In this document: one piece after another, positions 35,893 to 45,572 of the stretch
How positions within the stretch are numbered: the first letter of the stretch is position 1
Layout: each line of letters starts with the position of its first letter
Assembly: GCA_965248035.1 (NCBI GenBank)
Contig: OZ252054.1
Coordinates: 620,001-684,000 of the forward strand
Direction of reading: 5' to 3'
Origin: BJGV01 sp964194745
GTDB lineage: Bacteria > Pseudomonadota > Gammaproteobacteria > Burkholderiales > Nitrosomonadaceae
Length of the DNA: 64,000 bases
The notes under the pieces: generated by a model
The model's input: the letters and a program-made list of their open reading frames with translations, nothing else
Told to the model about the DNA's origin: nothing
Databases searched by the model: none
Made by a program: the position numbers and the translations under genes

Positions 35893-36799
35893 GAGCTAGC
35901 TCCAGTATCCGTATTACGAGATCCTCAAACGATATTCCTGCCGTTCTTGCTGCCATCGGTACAAGGCTATGATCAGTCATGCCCGGGGAGGTGTTAGTCT
36001 CAAGAAAATAAGGTTTACCCAACTTATCCAGTATTAGATCTACTCTTCCCCAGCCTTCACACCCTAGAACCTTGTGTGCCTGCAAAGCTTGCACCTGTAA
36101 CGCATGTTCCTGTTCAGCAGACAAGCCACTCGGACAAAAATAGCTGGTATCACTAGAAAGATACTTGGCCTCATAATCGTACAATCCACTTGCTGCCTCA
36201 ATCCGTACTAGCGGTAGCGGAATATTCCCAAGAATTGCGACAGTCAACTCCATGCCTTCTATATACTGCTCAGCCAACACCATCGGATCATGTTTCGCTG
36301 CTGATCGGTATACATCTGGTAACTCCTCTGCGGACATTACCTTACACAAGCCAATGGTCGATCCTTCGCGTGATGGCTTAACAATCAGCGGCAGCCCTAG
36401 CTCTCTTACCACCACTTCAAAATCACTTTCTGCATTGAGCATCGCATAGTGGGGGGAATTAATTCCCACCGCCTGCCATAACAACTTGGTACGCCATTTA
36501 TCTATTGCAAGCGCACTCGCCAATACACCACTACCGGTATAGGGTAGCCCTATAAGTTCCAGTGCCCCCTGCACAGTACCGTCCTCACCATAGCGCCCAT
36601 GAAGGGCTATATACGCCACGTTGAATCCCTGCCTTAGCATCTCTTCCATTGGTTGTTCAGCTGGATCAAACGGATGTGCATCTACACCTCTGTGCTGTAA
36701 TGCATTAAGCACAGCGTTACCACTTTGGAGCGAAATCTCACGCTCGGCAGAACGGCCTCCAAGGAGGACCGCAACTTTTCCAAAATCGTTCGTACCCAC
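35882..36799 (-). CDS. ddl: D-alanine--D-alanine ligase
   Basis: 305 residues, ATP-grasp. VAVLLGGRSAEREISLQSGN, NVAYIALHGRYGEDGTVQGA, GLPYTGSGVLASALAIDKWR, PLIVKPSREGSTIGLCKV (ATP lysine) and FLETNTSPGMTDHSLVP (metal/product site) are all present. It makes D-Ala-D-Ala, which MurF adds to the precursor. The short, B-type length fits ddl genes of dcw clusters. Overlaps ftsQ by 11 bases. Confidence 0.97.
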   Translation of the reverse strand: MGTNDFGKVAVLLGGRSAEREISLQSGNAVLNALQHRGVDAHPFDPAEQPMEEMLRQGFNVAYIALHGRYGEDGTVQGALELIGLPYTGSGVLASALAIDKWRTKLLWQAVGINSPHYAMLNAESDFEVVVRELGLPLIVKPSREGSTIGLCKVMSAEELPDVYRSAAKHDPMVLAEQYIEGMELTVAILGNIPLPLVRIEAASGLYDYEAKYLSSDTSYFCPSGLSAEQEHALQVQALQAHKVLGCEGWGRVDLILDKLGKPYFLETNTSPGMTDHSLVPMAARTAGISFEDLVIRILELAHVG

Positions 36800-36854
36800 G
36801 GCTAACCATCCCTAGCAGAAAAAACTTTGCTTAATAGTTTGAATTCATAAGAAT

Positions 36855-37847
36855 TCACTTGGCCTCTCCTATAATCCTTACTTCTTGTACCAATTCAACA
36901 CCGGTCTTTTCCTTTACTGTCTTACTTATCTCTATAATTACTGCCTCAATATCTGCCGCCATGGCATTCCCAGTATTAACGATAAAATTTGCATGTTTTG
37001 GTGAAACCATCGCTCCACCAATGCTAAAACCCTTTAATCCACATGACTCAATCAGTCGTGCTGCATGATCTCCCGGTGGATTACGAAATACTGAACCAGC
37101 ATTGGACAAGCTCAATGGTTGACTATTAATACGCCTAGATAGTAATTTCTTAATCTTCTTTCTGGATGTCGCATCATCGCCTTTCCTCAATCTAAACCAC
37201 ACACCCACGAACCATTCCTCACTAGATGAATGCATTGACACTTGATCTCTGCAATCTGACTTTAAGCTTACGTGCCGGTAGCCAATCCTGTAATCTTTAG
37301 AATACCGATCGTGTAGATGGCCTGAGCGATTGAGTGTTCGTACTCGCTCGACAATCTCCCACGTTTCTGTGCCATAACAACCTGCGTTCATTGCCAGCGC
37401 TCCACCGACTGTGCCGGGTATGCCAGCTAAGAACTCCGCTCCTGCTAAATCATGTAATGCCGCAAATCGCGCAACCTTTGCACAAGCCACGCCCGCCTCG
37501 ACATAAATCAATCCGTCCACTTCACTATGTTGCTCCAGTCGAAGAACATTTAACTGTGCATGCAGCAATACCACCGTGCCACGTAGTCCTCCATCGCGCA
37601 CTAGAAGATTGCTGCCTAACCCAACCATGTGCACCGGCTCGTCCTGCGGTAGGTTGAGTAGAAATTGAGAAAGATCAGCTAAATCAGCTGGAATATAAAT
37701 ACGCTCCACCTCGCCTCCTGCGCGCCAGGAAGTGTGTTTTTTCATCGATTCATTCATACGTACCTCGCCACGAAGAGTTCCTTCCAATGTGCCCTTGATG
37801 GGTTGAGGCTGACTATGAGTTAAATTATTTATTTCTGACATATCCAT
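36855..37847 (-). CDS. murB: UDP-N-acetylenolpyruvoylglucosamine reductase
   Basis: 330 residues. The FAD-binding domain has TSWRAGGEVERIYIPADLAD and LGLGSN-type MVGLGSNLLVRDGGLRG; then EFLAGIPGTVGGALAMNAGC with the active-site region and C-terminal SAGSVF-type LSNAGSVFRNPPGDHAARLI, SPKHANFIVNTGNA. It is a type I MurB that reduces enolpyruvyl-UDP-GlcNAc to UDP-MurNAc with NADPH. About 30 extra N-terminal residues precede the core; ATG 37847 abuts the murC stop (TAAATG), whereas ATG at MNESMKK is an alternative. Confidence 0.96.
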   Translation of the reverse strand: MDMSEINNLTHSQPQPIKGTLEGTLRGEVRMNESMKKHTSWRAGGEVERIYIPADLADLSQFLLNLPQDEPVHMVGLGSNLLVRDGGLRGTVVLLHAQLNVLRLEQHSEVDGLIYVEAGVACAKVARFAALHDLAGAEFLAGIPGTVGGALAMNAGCYGTETWEIVERVRTLNRSGHLHDRYSKDYRIGYRHVSLKSDCRDQVSMHSSSEEWFVGVWFRLRKGDDATSRKKIKKLLSRRINSQPLSLSNAGSVFRNPPGDHAARLIESCGLKGFSIGGAMVSPKHANFIVNTGNAMAADIEAVIIEISKTVKEKTGVELVQEVRIIGEAK

Positions 37848-39266
37848 TTATAAATCGCGTAAAGAACTGGTAATATTTTGTGCCACACTGCCCACTGACC
37901 CAGCCCCCATGACCAGCACCACATCGTCATCCTGTGCTAGGCTGAAGATAGCAGCAGGTAACTCCTCTACGGTCTCAACAAAAATTGGCTCTACCTTGCC
38001 TTGTACTCTTATCGCTCGCACGAGTGATTTGCCGTCAGCAGCAACGATAGGTGCTTCCCCTGCAGAGTAAACTTCAGTTAGCAACAACACATCTGCGGTA
38101 GACAAAACCTTGACAAAGTCCTCAAATACATCTCGGGTACGGGTATAGCGGTGTGGCTGGAATGCAACCATCAGACGGCGACCGGGAAATGCGCCACGTG
38201 CAGCAGCAATCGTGGCTGCTATTTCTACTGGATGATGACCGTAATCATCAACTAGTGTGAAACTTCTACATTTGTTACTTTCGTTTCTAGCTAATTTAAA
38301 CTCACCACAGCGTTGAAAACGTCGCCCCACTCCTTTGAATCCTGTCAGCGCCTTGATTATGGAAGCATCGGGCACACCTACTTCATTGCCCACTGCAATT
38401 GCTGCGAGCGCATTCTGTACATTGTGCAATCCCGGCAAATTAAGTGTAATGTCGAGCTTACGAGTCTTACCATTTACTCCAATCAAAGCAGTAAAATGCA
38501 TCTGCCCTTTACAATGACTAATATCAGTGGCTCTAATTTGTGCTGTATCCGATAAACCGTATGTTGTTATGGGTTTAGAAATAGCAGGGACAATTTCGCG
38601 CACATTCGCATCATCCACACATAGCATTGCCATGCCGTAAAATGGGAGGTGCTGCAAAAAATCTACAAATGCCTGCTTGAGTCTGCTGAAATCATGACCA
38701 TAGGTTTCCATATGATCAGCATCTATATTAGTTACCACCGCTAGTACGGGCTGCAGATAAAGAAAAGAAGCATCAGATTCATCCGCTTCCACCACAATGA
38801 ATTCACCGCTACCTAACTTGGCATGAGAACCCGCAGCTTCTAATTTCCCACCAATAACGAAGGTCGGATCCATTTCGGCCTGTGCCAATACGCTGGCAAT
38901 TAGACTAGTAGCGGTAGTCTTACCATGAGTTCCTGCGATAGCGATACCTTGGCGTAATCTCAACAATTCTGCCAGCATCATGGCGCGTGGTACCACCGGA
39001 ATATTGCGCCTGCGTGCTGCGATTACTTCCGGGTTATCTGGTTTTACCGCACTAGAAGTAACTACCGCATCCGCTGATGCAATATGATCATCCGCATGGC
39101 CGACATGAACGGTTGCACCCAGATCACTTAAGCGCTGCGTAGTGGCGTTATCTGACAAATTTGACCCACTTATCTGGTAGCCCAGATTTAGCAACACTTC
39201 GGCAATTCCGCTCATGCCAGATCCTCCAATCCCGACGAAATGAATATGTTTGACTTTATGCTTCAT
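37848..39266 (-). CDS. murC: UDP-N-acetylmuramate--L-alanine ligase
   Basis: 472 residues. HFVGIGGSGMSGIAEVLLNL begins the UDP-binding domain, AIAGTHGKTTATSLI is the ATP loop, EADESDASFL and NIDADHMETYG are central-domain motifs, and DDYGHHPVEIAATIAAAR opens the C-terminal domain. It adds L-Ala, the first stem residue. It directly abuts murB. Confidence 0.98.
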   Translation of the reverse strand: MKHKVKHIHFVGIGGSGMSGIAEVLLNLGYQISGSNLSDNATTQRLSDLGATVHVGHADDHIASADAVVTSSAVKPDNPEVIAARRRNIPVVPRAMMLAELLRLRQGIAIAGTHGKTTATSLIASVLAQAEMDPTFVIGGKLEAAGSHAKLGSGEFIVVEADESDASFLYLQPVLAVVTNIDADHMETYGHDFSRLKQAFVDFLQHLPFYGMAMLCVDDANVREIVPAISKPITTYGLSDTAQIRATDISHCKGQMHFTALIGVNGKTRKLDITLNLPGLHNVQNALAAIAVGNEVGVPDASIIKALTGFKGVGRRFQRCGEFKLARNESNKCRSFTLVDDYGHHPVEIAATIAAARGAFPGRRLMVAFQPHRYTRTRDVFEDFVKVLSTADVLLLTEVYSAGEAPIVAADGKSLVRAIRVQGKVEPIFVETVEELPAAIFSLAQDDDVVLVMGAGSVGSVAQNITSSLRDL

Positions 39267-39327
39267 CTTTTTATATTTATAAAACTTGAGATAAAGTGAG
39301 GTGACTGAAAGATAATAAATTCGTCGT

Positions 39328-40401
39328 TCATTTTTTAATCATCTCCATACACGCTTCTGCTACCAATCTAGTAGCAGTCGGCCTTGCTAGTTCGCGTGCT
39401 TTCATTGCCATTTCCAATAGCTTCTCTCGAGTAAATCCCATTAATAATTGTGCTAAGCCTTGGGGAGTCAGTTCATTCTGTGGTAGCAGTACCGCAGCAT
39501 CCTTGTCGCTCAGAAATTTTGCATTGCTAGTTTGATGATCGTCTACAGCGTAAGGAAAAGGCACCAGAATGCTCGCCGTACCTGCAGCAGTTAGTTCAGC
39601 AATAGTGAGGGCCCCAGCACGACATATCACCAAATCACAATTAGCATAGTGAACTGCCATGTCTTCGATGAATTCCACCAGCTCACCCTCCACTCCATCT
39701 TCTACATAATATTTTTTTAGAGTTTCTAGATGCTTTCTTCCTGCCTGGTGAATTACCAGCGGACGCATATGATCTGGGATCAGTTTCAATGTATGTGGTA
39801 CGACGGTATTTAGTGCCTGCGCACCGAGGCTCCCACCAATTATCAATAGTTTCAGTTTTCCACTCCGTCCCGTATACCTTTTATCTGGTATATCTAATTG
39901 ACATATTTCTTTACGCACTGGATTGCCAGAAAATATTACCTTTTTCTTATTCCTGATCGCATCAGGAAAACCTAGTAAAACTTTATCCGCAATCTTAGCC
40001 AATATCTTATTAGCAAGACCAGGTATTGAATTTTGCTCATGTATCAACAGCGGCTTATTTAGCAACGAGGCCATCATGCCTCCGGGAAACGAAGGGTATC
40101 CACCCATGCCCAAAACCACATCGGGACGTATCTGAAATAGCACCTTGGCGCTTTGCCAGAACGCTAATAGTAGCCTCAGTGGAAGCGTAAGCCAGACCAT
40201 GAAATTTTTTCCGCGCAAACCGGAAAAATCGATAATTTCTATGTCGTGTCCTTTTTGTGGAACCAGCATTTCTTCCATTCCACCTTTAGTCCCTAGCCAC
40301 ACCACTCGCCAACCCGATAACTTCATGTAGTCTGCCACCGCCAACGCAGGAAAAACATGGCCACCAGTTCCTCCAGCCATGATTAGAATGGTATGAGGCA
40401 A
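39328..40401 (-). CDS. murG: UDP-GlcNAc:lipid I N-acetylglucosaminyltransferase
   Basis: 357 residues, GT28, peripheral on the inner leaflet. The N-terminal MAGGTGGHVFPALAVADYMK loop, LLIHEQNSIPGLANK, LIIGGSLGAQALNTVVP and the donor-site segment DLVICRAGALTIAELTAAGT are present. It turns lipid I into lipid II. It lies between ftsW (40-base gap) and murC (61-base gap). Confidence 0.98.
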   Translation of the reverse strand: MPHTILIMAGGTGGHVFPALAVADYMKLSGWRVVWLGTKGGMEEMLVPQKGHDIEIIDFSGLRGKNFMVWLTLPLRLLLAFWQSAKVLFQIRPDVVLGMGGYPSFPGGMMASLLNKPLLIHEQNSIPGLANKILAKIADKVLLGFPDAIRNKKKVIFSGNPVRKEICQLDIPDKRYTGRSGKLKLLIIGGSLGAQALNTVVPHTLKLIPDHMRPLVIHQAGRKHLETLKKYYVEDGVEGELVEFIEDMAVHYANCDLVICRAGALTIAELTAAGTASILVPFPYAVDDHQTSNAKFLSDKDAAVLLPQNELTPQGLAQLLMGFTREKLLEMAMKARELARPTATRLVAEACMEMIKK

Positions 40402-40441
40402 TCTAAAACCTCTATTTCGCTATTGCGACTCCAGTTCTTTT

Positions 40442-41605
40442 TCATATTGTGTAACCTTTCATTAGCTGTCGATTCTCCCAATCCACCCGTAACAAAACTG
40501 TCAGCGCTATGCAATTGGCAACAATGCTGCTCCCACCGAAACTCATCAGCGGCAAAGTCAATCCTTTGGTTGGTAGAATCCCCATATTTACACCCATGTT
40601 GATGAAAGTTTGTATCCCCAGCCACACGCCAATACCTTGAGCTACGAGTGCAGGAAAGTAACGCTCTCGCGTTGCAGCTTGACGACCTATCACAAAGGCA
40701 CGTATCACTAACCATGTAAATAGGATCACTACTGCTACCACACCGATGAAACCAAGCTCTTCCGCTATCACCGCAAGTAGAAAATCGGTGTGCGCTTCGG
40801 GCAAATAGTAGAGCTTCTCCACACTGCCACCGATGCCAACACCCTGCCATCCACCACGTCCGAATGCGATTAAAGCATGACTCAACTGGTATCCTTTTCC
40901 ATAGGGGTCATCCCATGGGTCTATAAATCCCATAATCCGCTGCATGCGATAGGGCTTGATCAAGACTAGTGCGAGCAAGCTGACAAGGAACAACCCGATA
41001 GTTCCCGCGAACAGTTTCAGATTCATTCCTCCCAGGAATAAGACTGCCATCACGATAGCGACAATAACGACAAATGCTCCTAGATCAGGCTCACTGAGCA
41101 GCAATAAGCCCAACACCATCATTACAATCAAGATGGGAGCAAAACCTTTGCTAAAACTGTCTAGGTACGCGGCCCTTCGAATCGTGTAGTTAGCGACATA
41201 AATCACCACAAACAGTTTCATAAATTCTGAAGGCTGCAAGTTCACAACCAACAATGACAACCAACGTCTACTGCCGTTGACCTCATGTCCTATGCCAGGA
41301 ATCAATACTAGTACTAGTAACATCGTGCCCAACAGAAATGGATAAAGCGAGTATTTCTGCCACAATCGCATCGGTATCTGGAATACAATCAATCCAATCA
41401 ACAATCCCACTGCCAAGTAAACTCCATGCCGAACAAGAAAATACGCTGCGTAGCCATCGGTGCCACGCCCTGCCTCTGCTATGGAAATTGAAGCAGAATA
41501 AACCATCACTAGTCCCAGGCTCAGCAACAATATTGCAGACCAGACCAGGGCCTGATCGAGGTTAGGTATAACTTTTTGGTTGCTGATATCGGCTTGATAA
41601 ATCAT
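40442..41605 (-). CDS. ftsW: septal peptidoglycan glycosyltransferase FtsW (SEDS)
   Basis: 387 residues with about ten spans. SEDS landmarks: WSAILLLSLGLVMVYSASIS, NGSRRWLSLLVVNLQPSEFM, LSEPDLGAFVVIVAIVMAVL (catalytic Asp loop), PWDDPYGKGYQLSHALIAFG, YYLPEAHTDFLLAVIAEELG and PTKGLTLPLMSFGGSSIVAN. It polymerises lipid II glycan with FtsI at the septum. Confidence 0.98.
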   Translation of the reverse strand: MIYQADISNQKVIPNLDQALVWSAILLLSLGLVMVYSASISIAEAGRGTDGYAAYFLVRHGVYLAVGLLIGLIVFQIPMRLWQKYSLYPFLLGTMLLVLVLIPGIGHEVNGSRRWLSLLVVNLQPSEFMKLFVVIYVANYTIRRAAYLDSFSKGFAPILIVMMVLGLLLLSEPDLGAFVVIVAIVMAVLFLGGMNLKLFAGTIGLFLVSLLALVLIKPYRMQRIMGFIDPWDDPYGKGYQLSHALIAFGRGGWQGVGIGGSVEKLYYLPEAHTDFLLAVIAEELGFIGVVAVVILFTWLVIRAFVIGRQAATRERYFPALVAQGIGVWLGIQTFINMGVNMGILPTKGLTLPLMSFGGSSIVANCIALTVLLRVDWENRQLMKGYTI

Positions 41606-41623
41606 CAGTAGTGTCTTTACTAT

Positions 41624-43039
41624 CTAGTGTGTAGCACTGGCCGTAGCCAAAACCTTTATCTCTAAATCCTTAATTGCCGCAACGAATATCTCAGCACGAT
41701 GAACATAATTCCTGAACATATCGGTGCTGGCACAGGCCGGAGACATTAGTACAGCATCCCCCGCCTTTGCCAGAAAAAAACTTTTTTGCACCGCTTCTTC
41801 CATCGTTGCCGCACTATGCAGTGGCACGCCGCATCCATCCATCACGGTAGCGATTCTTCCTGCATCCCTTCCAATCAACACAACTGCTCGCGCATGTTTT
41901 GCAATCGCCTTTTTCAAGGGCGAGAAATCCTGCTGCTTGCCATCACCACCTGCGATCAATACTATGTTTTGTTCCATACTGCTTAGAGCCGCAACCGTTG
42001 CACCCACGTTTGTGCCTTTTGAATCATCGTAGAATGTGATGCCATTGAACGCTGCAACTTTCTCCATTCGATGCGGTAGCCCACTAAACTCACGTAAGGC
42101 CTGCAGTAGTGAGCTAGACGTTAATCCTATGACATGACATAGCGCCAAAGCAGCTAAGGTATTAGCTACATTGTGCAAGCCTGTAACTGCAAGCTCACTG
42201 GTTTTTATTAACCGTGTTCTGCCCTGCACTAGCCAGGTTTCGCCCCCATCACTCAACAAACCAAAATCGCTTTCGGCAACCGGCACACCCAGGCCAAAAG
42301 TTATCTGTTTTCTGCCAGCTAACGCCATTGTGATCACAAGAGGATCGTCACGATTCAAAACCTGCACAGTACTACCATCAGCTCCTTCCGAAAATATCCT
42401 TGCCTTAGCAATAGCGTAATCCTGTATTCCCATATAGCGATCAAAATGATCTTCGCTCAAGTTCAGCACCACCGCTGCATCAGGATTAAGACTTTGCGTG
42501 GATTCCAGTTGGAAACTTGACACCTCTAAAACCCATAATTGAGGAAGCTCTCCAGAATCTATCCGCTGCATCAGTGCATCTAACACTGCTGGACCGATAT
42601 TTCCAGCTACTTCCGCATCCCACCCCACCTTCTTCACCATTGCACTCACCATAGCTGCCACCGTTGTTTTTCCGTTGGAGCCGGTAATAGCTAGAATTTT
42701 TGGTCTTGGAGTATTAAATCTTTTAAGTGCCAAAGCGAACAGCTCGATGTCACCCACAATCGGCACCCCACGCTTAACTGCCTGACGAACCAACGGTGCT
42801 GCTAGCGACACTCCTGGACTGATGGCAATAAGGTCTATGCCTATGAAAATATCAGCTGAAAAAGGGCCAGTAAATACCTGGGCAGCAGGTACAGCTCGTT
42901 CCAATGTACTAAGATTGGGCGGCGCTGCGCGATTGTCAGCGACACGAATATTTGACCCTATGCGTGATAGCCACTTGGCCATGGATAATCCAGTTTCGCC
43001 CATTCCCAGTACCAAGATTGTTTTCCCTTGCAGATTCAT
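41624..43039 (-). CDS. murD: UDP-N-acetylmuramoylalanine--D-glutamate ligase
   Basis: Start set at ATG 43039, which overlaps the mraY stop as ATGA, giving 471 residues; the frame is open 118 codons further but that stretch is the shadow of mraY. MNLQGKTILVLGMGETGLSM opens the UDP-binding domain, ILAITGSNGKTTVAAMVSAM is the ATP loop, NLSEDHFDRYMG and YDDSKGTNVGATVAALSSME are further family motifs. It adds D-Glu to UDP-MurNAc-L-Ala. Confidence 0.97.
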   Translation of the reverse strand: MNLQGKTILVLGMGETGLSMAKWLSRIGSNIRVADNRAAPPNLSTLERAVPAAQVFTGPFSADIFIGIDLIAISPGVSLAAPLVRQAVKRGVPIVGDIELFALALKRFNTPRPKILAITGSNGKTTVAAMVSAMVKKVGWDAEVAGNIGPAVLDALMQRIDSGELPQLWVLEVSSFQLESTQSLNPDAAVVLNLSEDHFDRYMGIQDYAIAKARIFSEGADGSTVQVLNRDDPLVITMALAGRKQITFGLGVPVAESDFGLLSDGGETWLVQGRTRLIKTSELAVTGLHNVANTLAALALCHVIGLTSSSLLQALREFSGLPHRMEKVAAFNGITFYDDSKGTNVGATVAALSSMEQNIVLIAGGDGKQQDFSPLKKAIAKHARAVVLIGRDAGRIATVMDGCGVPLHSAATMEEAVQKSFFLAKAGDAVLMSPACASTDMFRNYVHRAEIFVAAIKDLEIKVLATASATH

Positions 43040-44121
43040 CTCAACTTCAACGTGGACAATCCAAGCAGCACTAACATCATGGTAATAATCCAGAACCGCA
43101 CCACCACTTGATTTTCCTTCCATCCCTTTAATTCGTAGTGATGATGAAGTGGCGCCATTCGAAAAATACGTCTGCCAGTCAACTTGAACGAAGCCACTTG
43201 CAACATCACTGATAAAGTTTCTGCTACAAATACACCACCCATAATGATAAGTACGATTTCTTGGCGCACGATCACGGTGACCACGCCAAGCGCAGCACCG
43301 AGGGCAAGCGCGCCAACATCGCCCATGAATACTTCCGCTGGATAGGCGTTGAACCACAAAAAACCAAGCCCTGCACCTGCCAACGCACCACAAAATACAG
43401 CCAGTTCAGCCGCATGAGGAATATAGGGGATACCAAGATATTTCGCGAAAACTGCGTGACCCGCCACATAGGCAAAGATTGCCAGGCCACTGCTAATCAT
43501 CACAGTCGGCATAATGGCCAGACCGTCGAGACCATCAGTCAAATTCACCGCGTTACTGGTGCCTACTATGACGAAATAAGCCAGCGTCACAAATCCAACT
43601 ACACCCATCGGTATTGCAATCTGCTTAAAGAAAGGCACAATCATGCTGGTTTGTGCTGGAGATTCAGCGGTAAGAACAAGATACAGTGCTATACTGATTG
43701 CAATCGCTGATTGCCAGAAGAATTTAGCACCAGCAGAAAGCCCCCTTGGATTGTTATGTACCACCTTTCGGTAATCGTCTACCCAGCCGATTGCACCGAA
43801 ACCTAGCGTTGTCACCAGCACCACCCACACATAGCGATTACCTAAATCTGCCCATAATAGTGTACTAATAGCAATGGACACCAATATCAATGCGCCACCC
43901 ATGGTAGGAGTACCAGCTTTGACGAGATGTGTTTGCGGGCCATCATCACGAACCGATTGACCGATTTTGTAAGCGGTAAGTTTGCGTATCATGCTCGGCC
44001 CGATAATGAATGAGATCATGAGAGAGGTCAGCGCTGCTAATACCGTACGCAATGTAATGTAGTTGAATACATTAAATCCCCGGATATCCTTGGCCAACCA
44101 TTGAGCAATCTCTAGCAGCAT
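43036..44121 (-). CDS. mraY: phospho-N-acetylmuramoyl-pentapeptide transferase
   Basis: 361 residues with ten spans. TPTMGGALILVSI, the Mg-binding GWVDDYRKVVHNNPRGLSAG, SNAVNLTDGLDGLAIMP, GFLWFNAYPAEVFMGDVGAL and FRMAPLHHHYELKGWKENQV are classic. It attaches phospho-MurNAc-pentapeptide to undecaprenyl phosphate to make lipid I. It overlaps murD by four bases and starts 89 bases after murF. Confidence 0.98.
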   Translation of the reverse strand: MLLEIAQWLAKDIRGFNVFNYITLRTVLAALTSLMISFIIGPSMIRKLTAYKIGQSVRDDGPQTHLVKAGTPTMGGALILVSIAISTLLWADLGNRYVWVVLVTTLGFGAIGWVDDYRKVVHNNPRGLSAGAKFFWQSAIAISIALYLVLTAESPAQTSMIVPFFKQIAIPMGVVGFVTLAYFVIVGTSNAVNLTDGLDGLAIMPTVMISSGLAIFAYVAGHAVFAKYLGIPYIPHAAELAVFCGALAGAGLGFLWFNAYPAEVFMGDVGALALGAALGVVTVIVRQEIVLIIMGGVFVAETLSVMLQVASFKLTGRRIFRMAPLHHHYELKGWKENQVVVRFWIITMMLVLLGLSTLKLR

Positions 44122-44210
44122 GACAAGTCTTATAAAATTTTGTACCTTGGTTCTCTCATTTCAGTTTGAGTCAATTTGCTCATATTCTCTTTGCAACTAA
44201 AAATTCAAAA

Positions 44211-45572
44211 CTACAACTCAAAATTCTTGACCACCCGTTCCATTTGCATGAAACGAGATCCCTTTACCAGCAACGTTACATTGGGTGCAAGCAAGGTCTC
44301 GACTGCGGTCAATAAATCTTCAATACGCATAAAATGCTGTGCGCCTTTACCAAACTTCATCACAGAATGTGCACTTAATTCGCCCAAGGCGAACAACCTA
44401 TCTATTCCAATAAGACGAGCTTCTTCGCCGATACGCTCATGAAAATCCACTGTGTTCTCACCGAGCTGGCCCATGTCGCCAAGAACCAGGATTTTTTTCC
44501 CTGGAGATTTAGCTAATACTGCTAGTGCAGCCCGCACTGATTCTGGGTTAGCGTTATAACTATCATCTATTAGTATTGCGTCATGCTGACACCGCTTTTT
44601 CTGCAGGCGCCCCTTCACCCCGCTGAATCGGCCCAATCCAGACACGATGTTTTCCTTGCTTATTCCCATGGCAACTGCTACTGCTGCAGCCGCAAGAGCA
44701 TTGCGCACGTTATGTTCGCCTGGGACTTTCAACTTTACATCCACGATCCCATCGGGTAGCTTCAATTTCATCTCGGTATCGGCCAGATTTAGCTGATAGT
44801 ACCCTCCCACCTTCGTTCCTTTTCTTAGACCAAAATCGATTACTGGTCTGCTGCCAGCCAGATTGCGCCACAACTGTGCGTTGGAATCGTCAGCGTTGAT
44901 GACTGCTATCCCCACCAGCTTGTCTAGCCCCTCAAAAACTTCGCCCTTGGCGCGAGCTACTCCTTCCACCGAACCAAGCTCCTCAATGTGTGCCGTACCT
45001 GCATTAGTTATCAAAGCCACACTTGGCTTTGCCAGTCTGGTCAAATAAGAAATCTCACCGAAATGATTCATACCCATTTCGATTACTGCATATTCATGCT
45101 GCTCGCGTAATTGCAACAACATTTGCGGTACACCGATATCGTTATTGAGGTTGCCCACGGTTGCCAGTACCTTACCAACCTCACCTACCAGCTGTTGCAA
45201 AATCGATGCAATCATTTCTTTCACCGTGGTTTTACCATTGCTGCCAGTCACTGCGACCAACGGAATAGTAAAACGCCCTCGCCAGTATGCTGCCAGCTGC
45301 CCTAATCCTAGCCGTGTGTCCTTCACCAGTATCATTGGAACTTCTAAATCCTGACTTTTGATAGCTGATTCTTGACTCACCATTGCCGCCACGGCACCTT
45401 TTTCCTTTGCTCGGGCAACAAACTTATGACCGTCAAAATTTTTTCCGCTCAGAGCGACAAATAAATCGCCCCGTTTCACCGTGCGACTATCAGTACTTAC
45501 GCCAGTAAAGAGCACATCTTCACCATGCCATTTTGCATGTAACACACGAGCCACTTCCTGCACCATCATCAT
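44211..45572 (-). CDS. murF: UDP-MurNAc-tripeptide--D-alanyl-D-alanine ligase
   Basis: 453 residues. VSTDSRTVKRGDLFVALSG (N-terminal domain), LVAVTGSNGKTTVKEMIASI (ATP loop), ALITNAGTAHIEELGSVEGV, NVRNALAAAAVAVAMG and ILIDDSYNANPESVRAALAV mark the Mur ligase. It joins D-Ala-D-Ala to the tripeptide precursor. Its start overlaps the murE stop by four bases. Confidence 0.98.
   Translation of the reverse strand: MMMVQEVARVLHAKWHGEDVLFTGVSTDSRTVKRGDLFVALSGKNFDGHKFVARAKEKGAVAAMVSQESAIKSQDLEVPMILVKDTRLGLGQLAAYWRGRFTIPLVAVTGSNGKTTVKEMIASILQQLVGEVGKVLATVGNLNNDIGVPQMLLQLREQHEYAVIEMGMNHFGEISYLTRLAKPSVALITNAGTAHIEELGSVEGVARAKGEVFEGLDKLVGIAVINADDSNAQLWRNLAGSRPVIDFGLRKGTKVGGYYQLNLADTEMKLKLPDGIVDVKLKVPGEHNVRNALAAAAVAVAMGISKENIVSGLGRFSGVKGRLQKKRCQHDAILIDDSYNANPESVRAALAVLAKSPGKKILVLGDMGQLGENTVDFHERIGEEARLIGIDRLFALGELSAHSVMKFGKGAQHFMRIEDLLTAVETLLAPNVTLLVKGSRFMQMERVVKNFEL

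Noticed and set aside
43040..43393. 118-codon N-terminal extension of MurD
   Set aside because: It overlaps mraY entirely and does not resemble MurD; ATG 43039 gives the standard start and an ATGA overlap.
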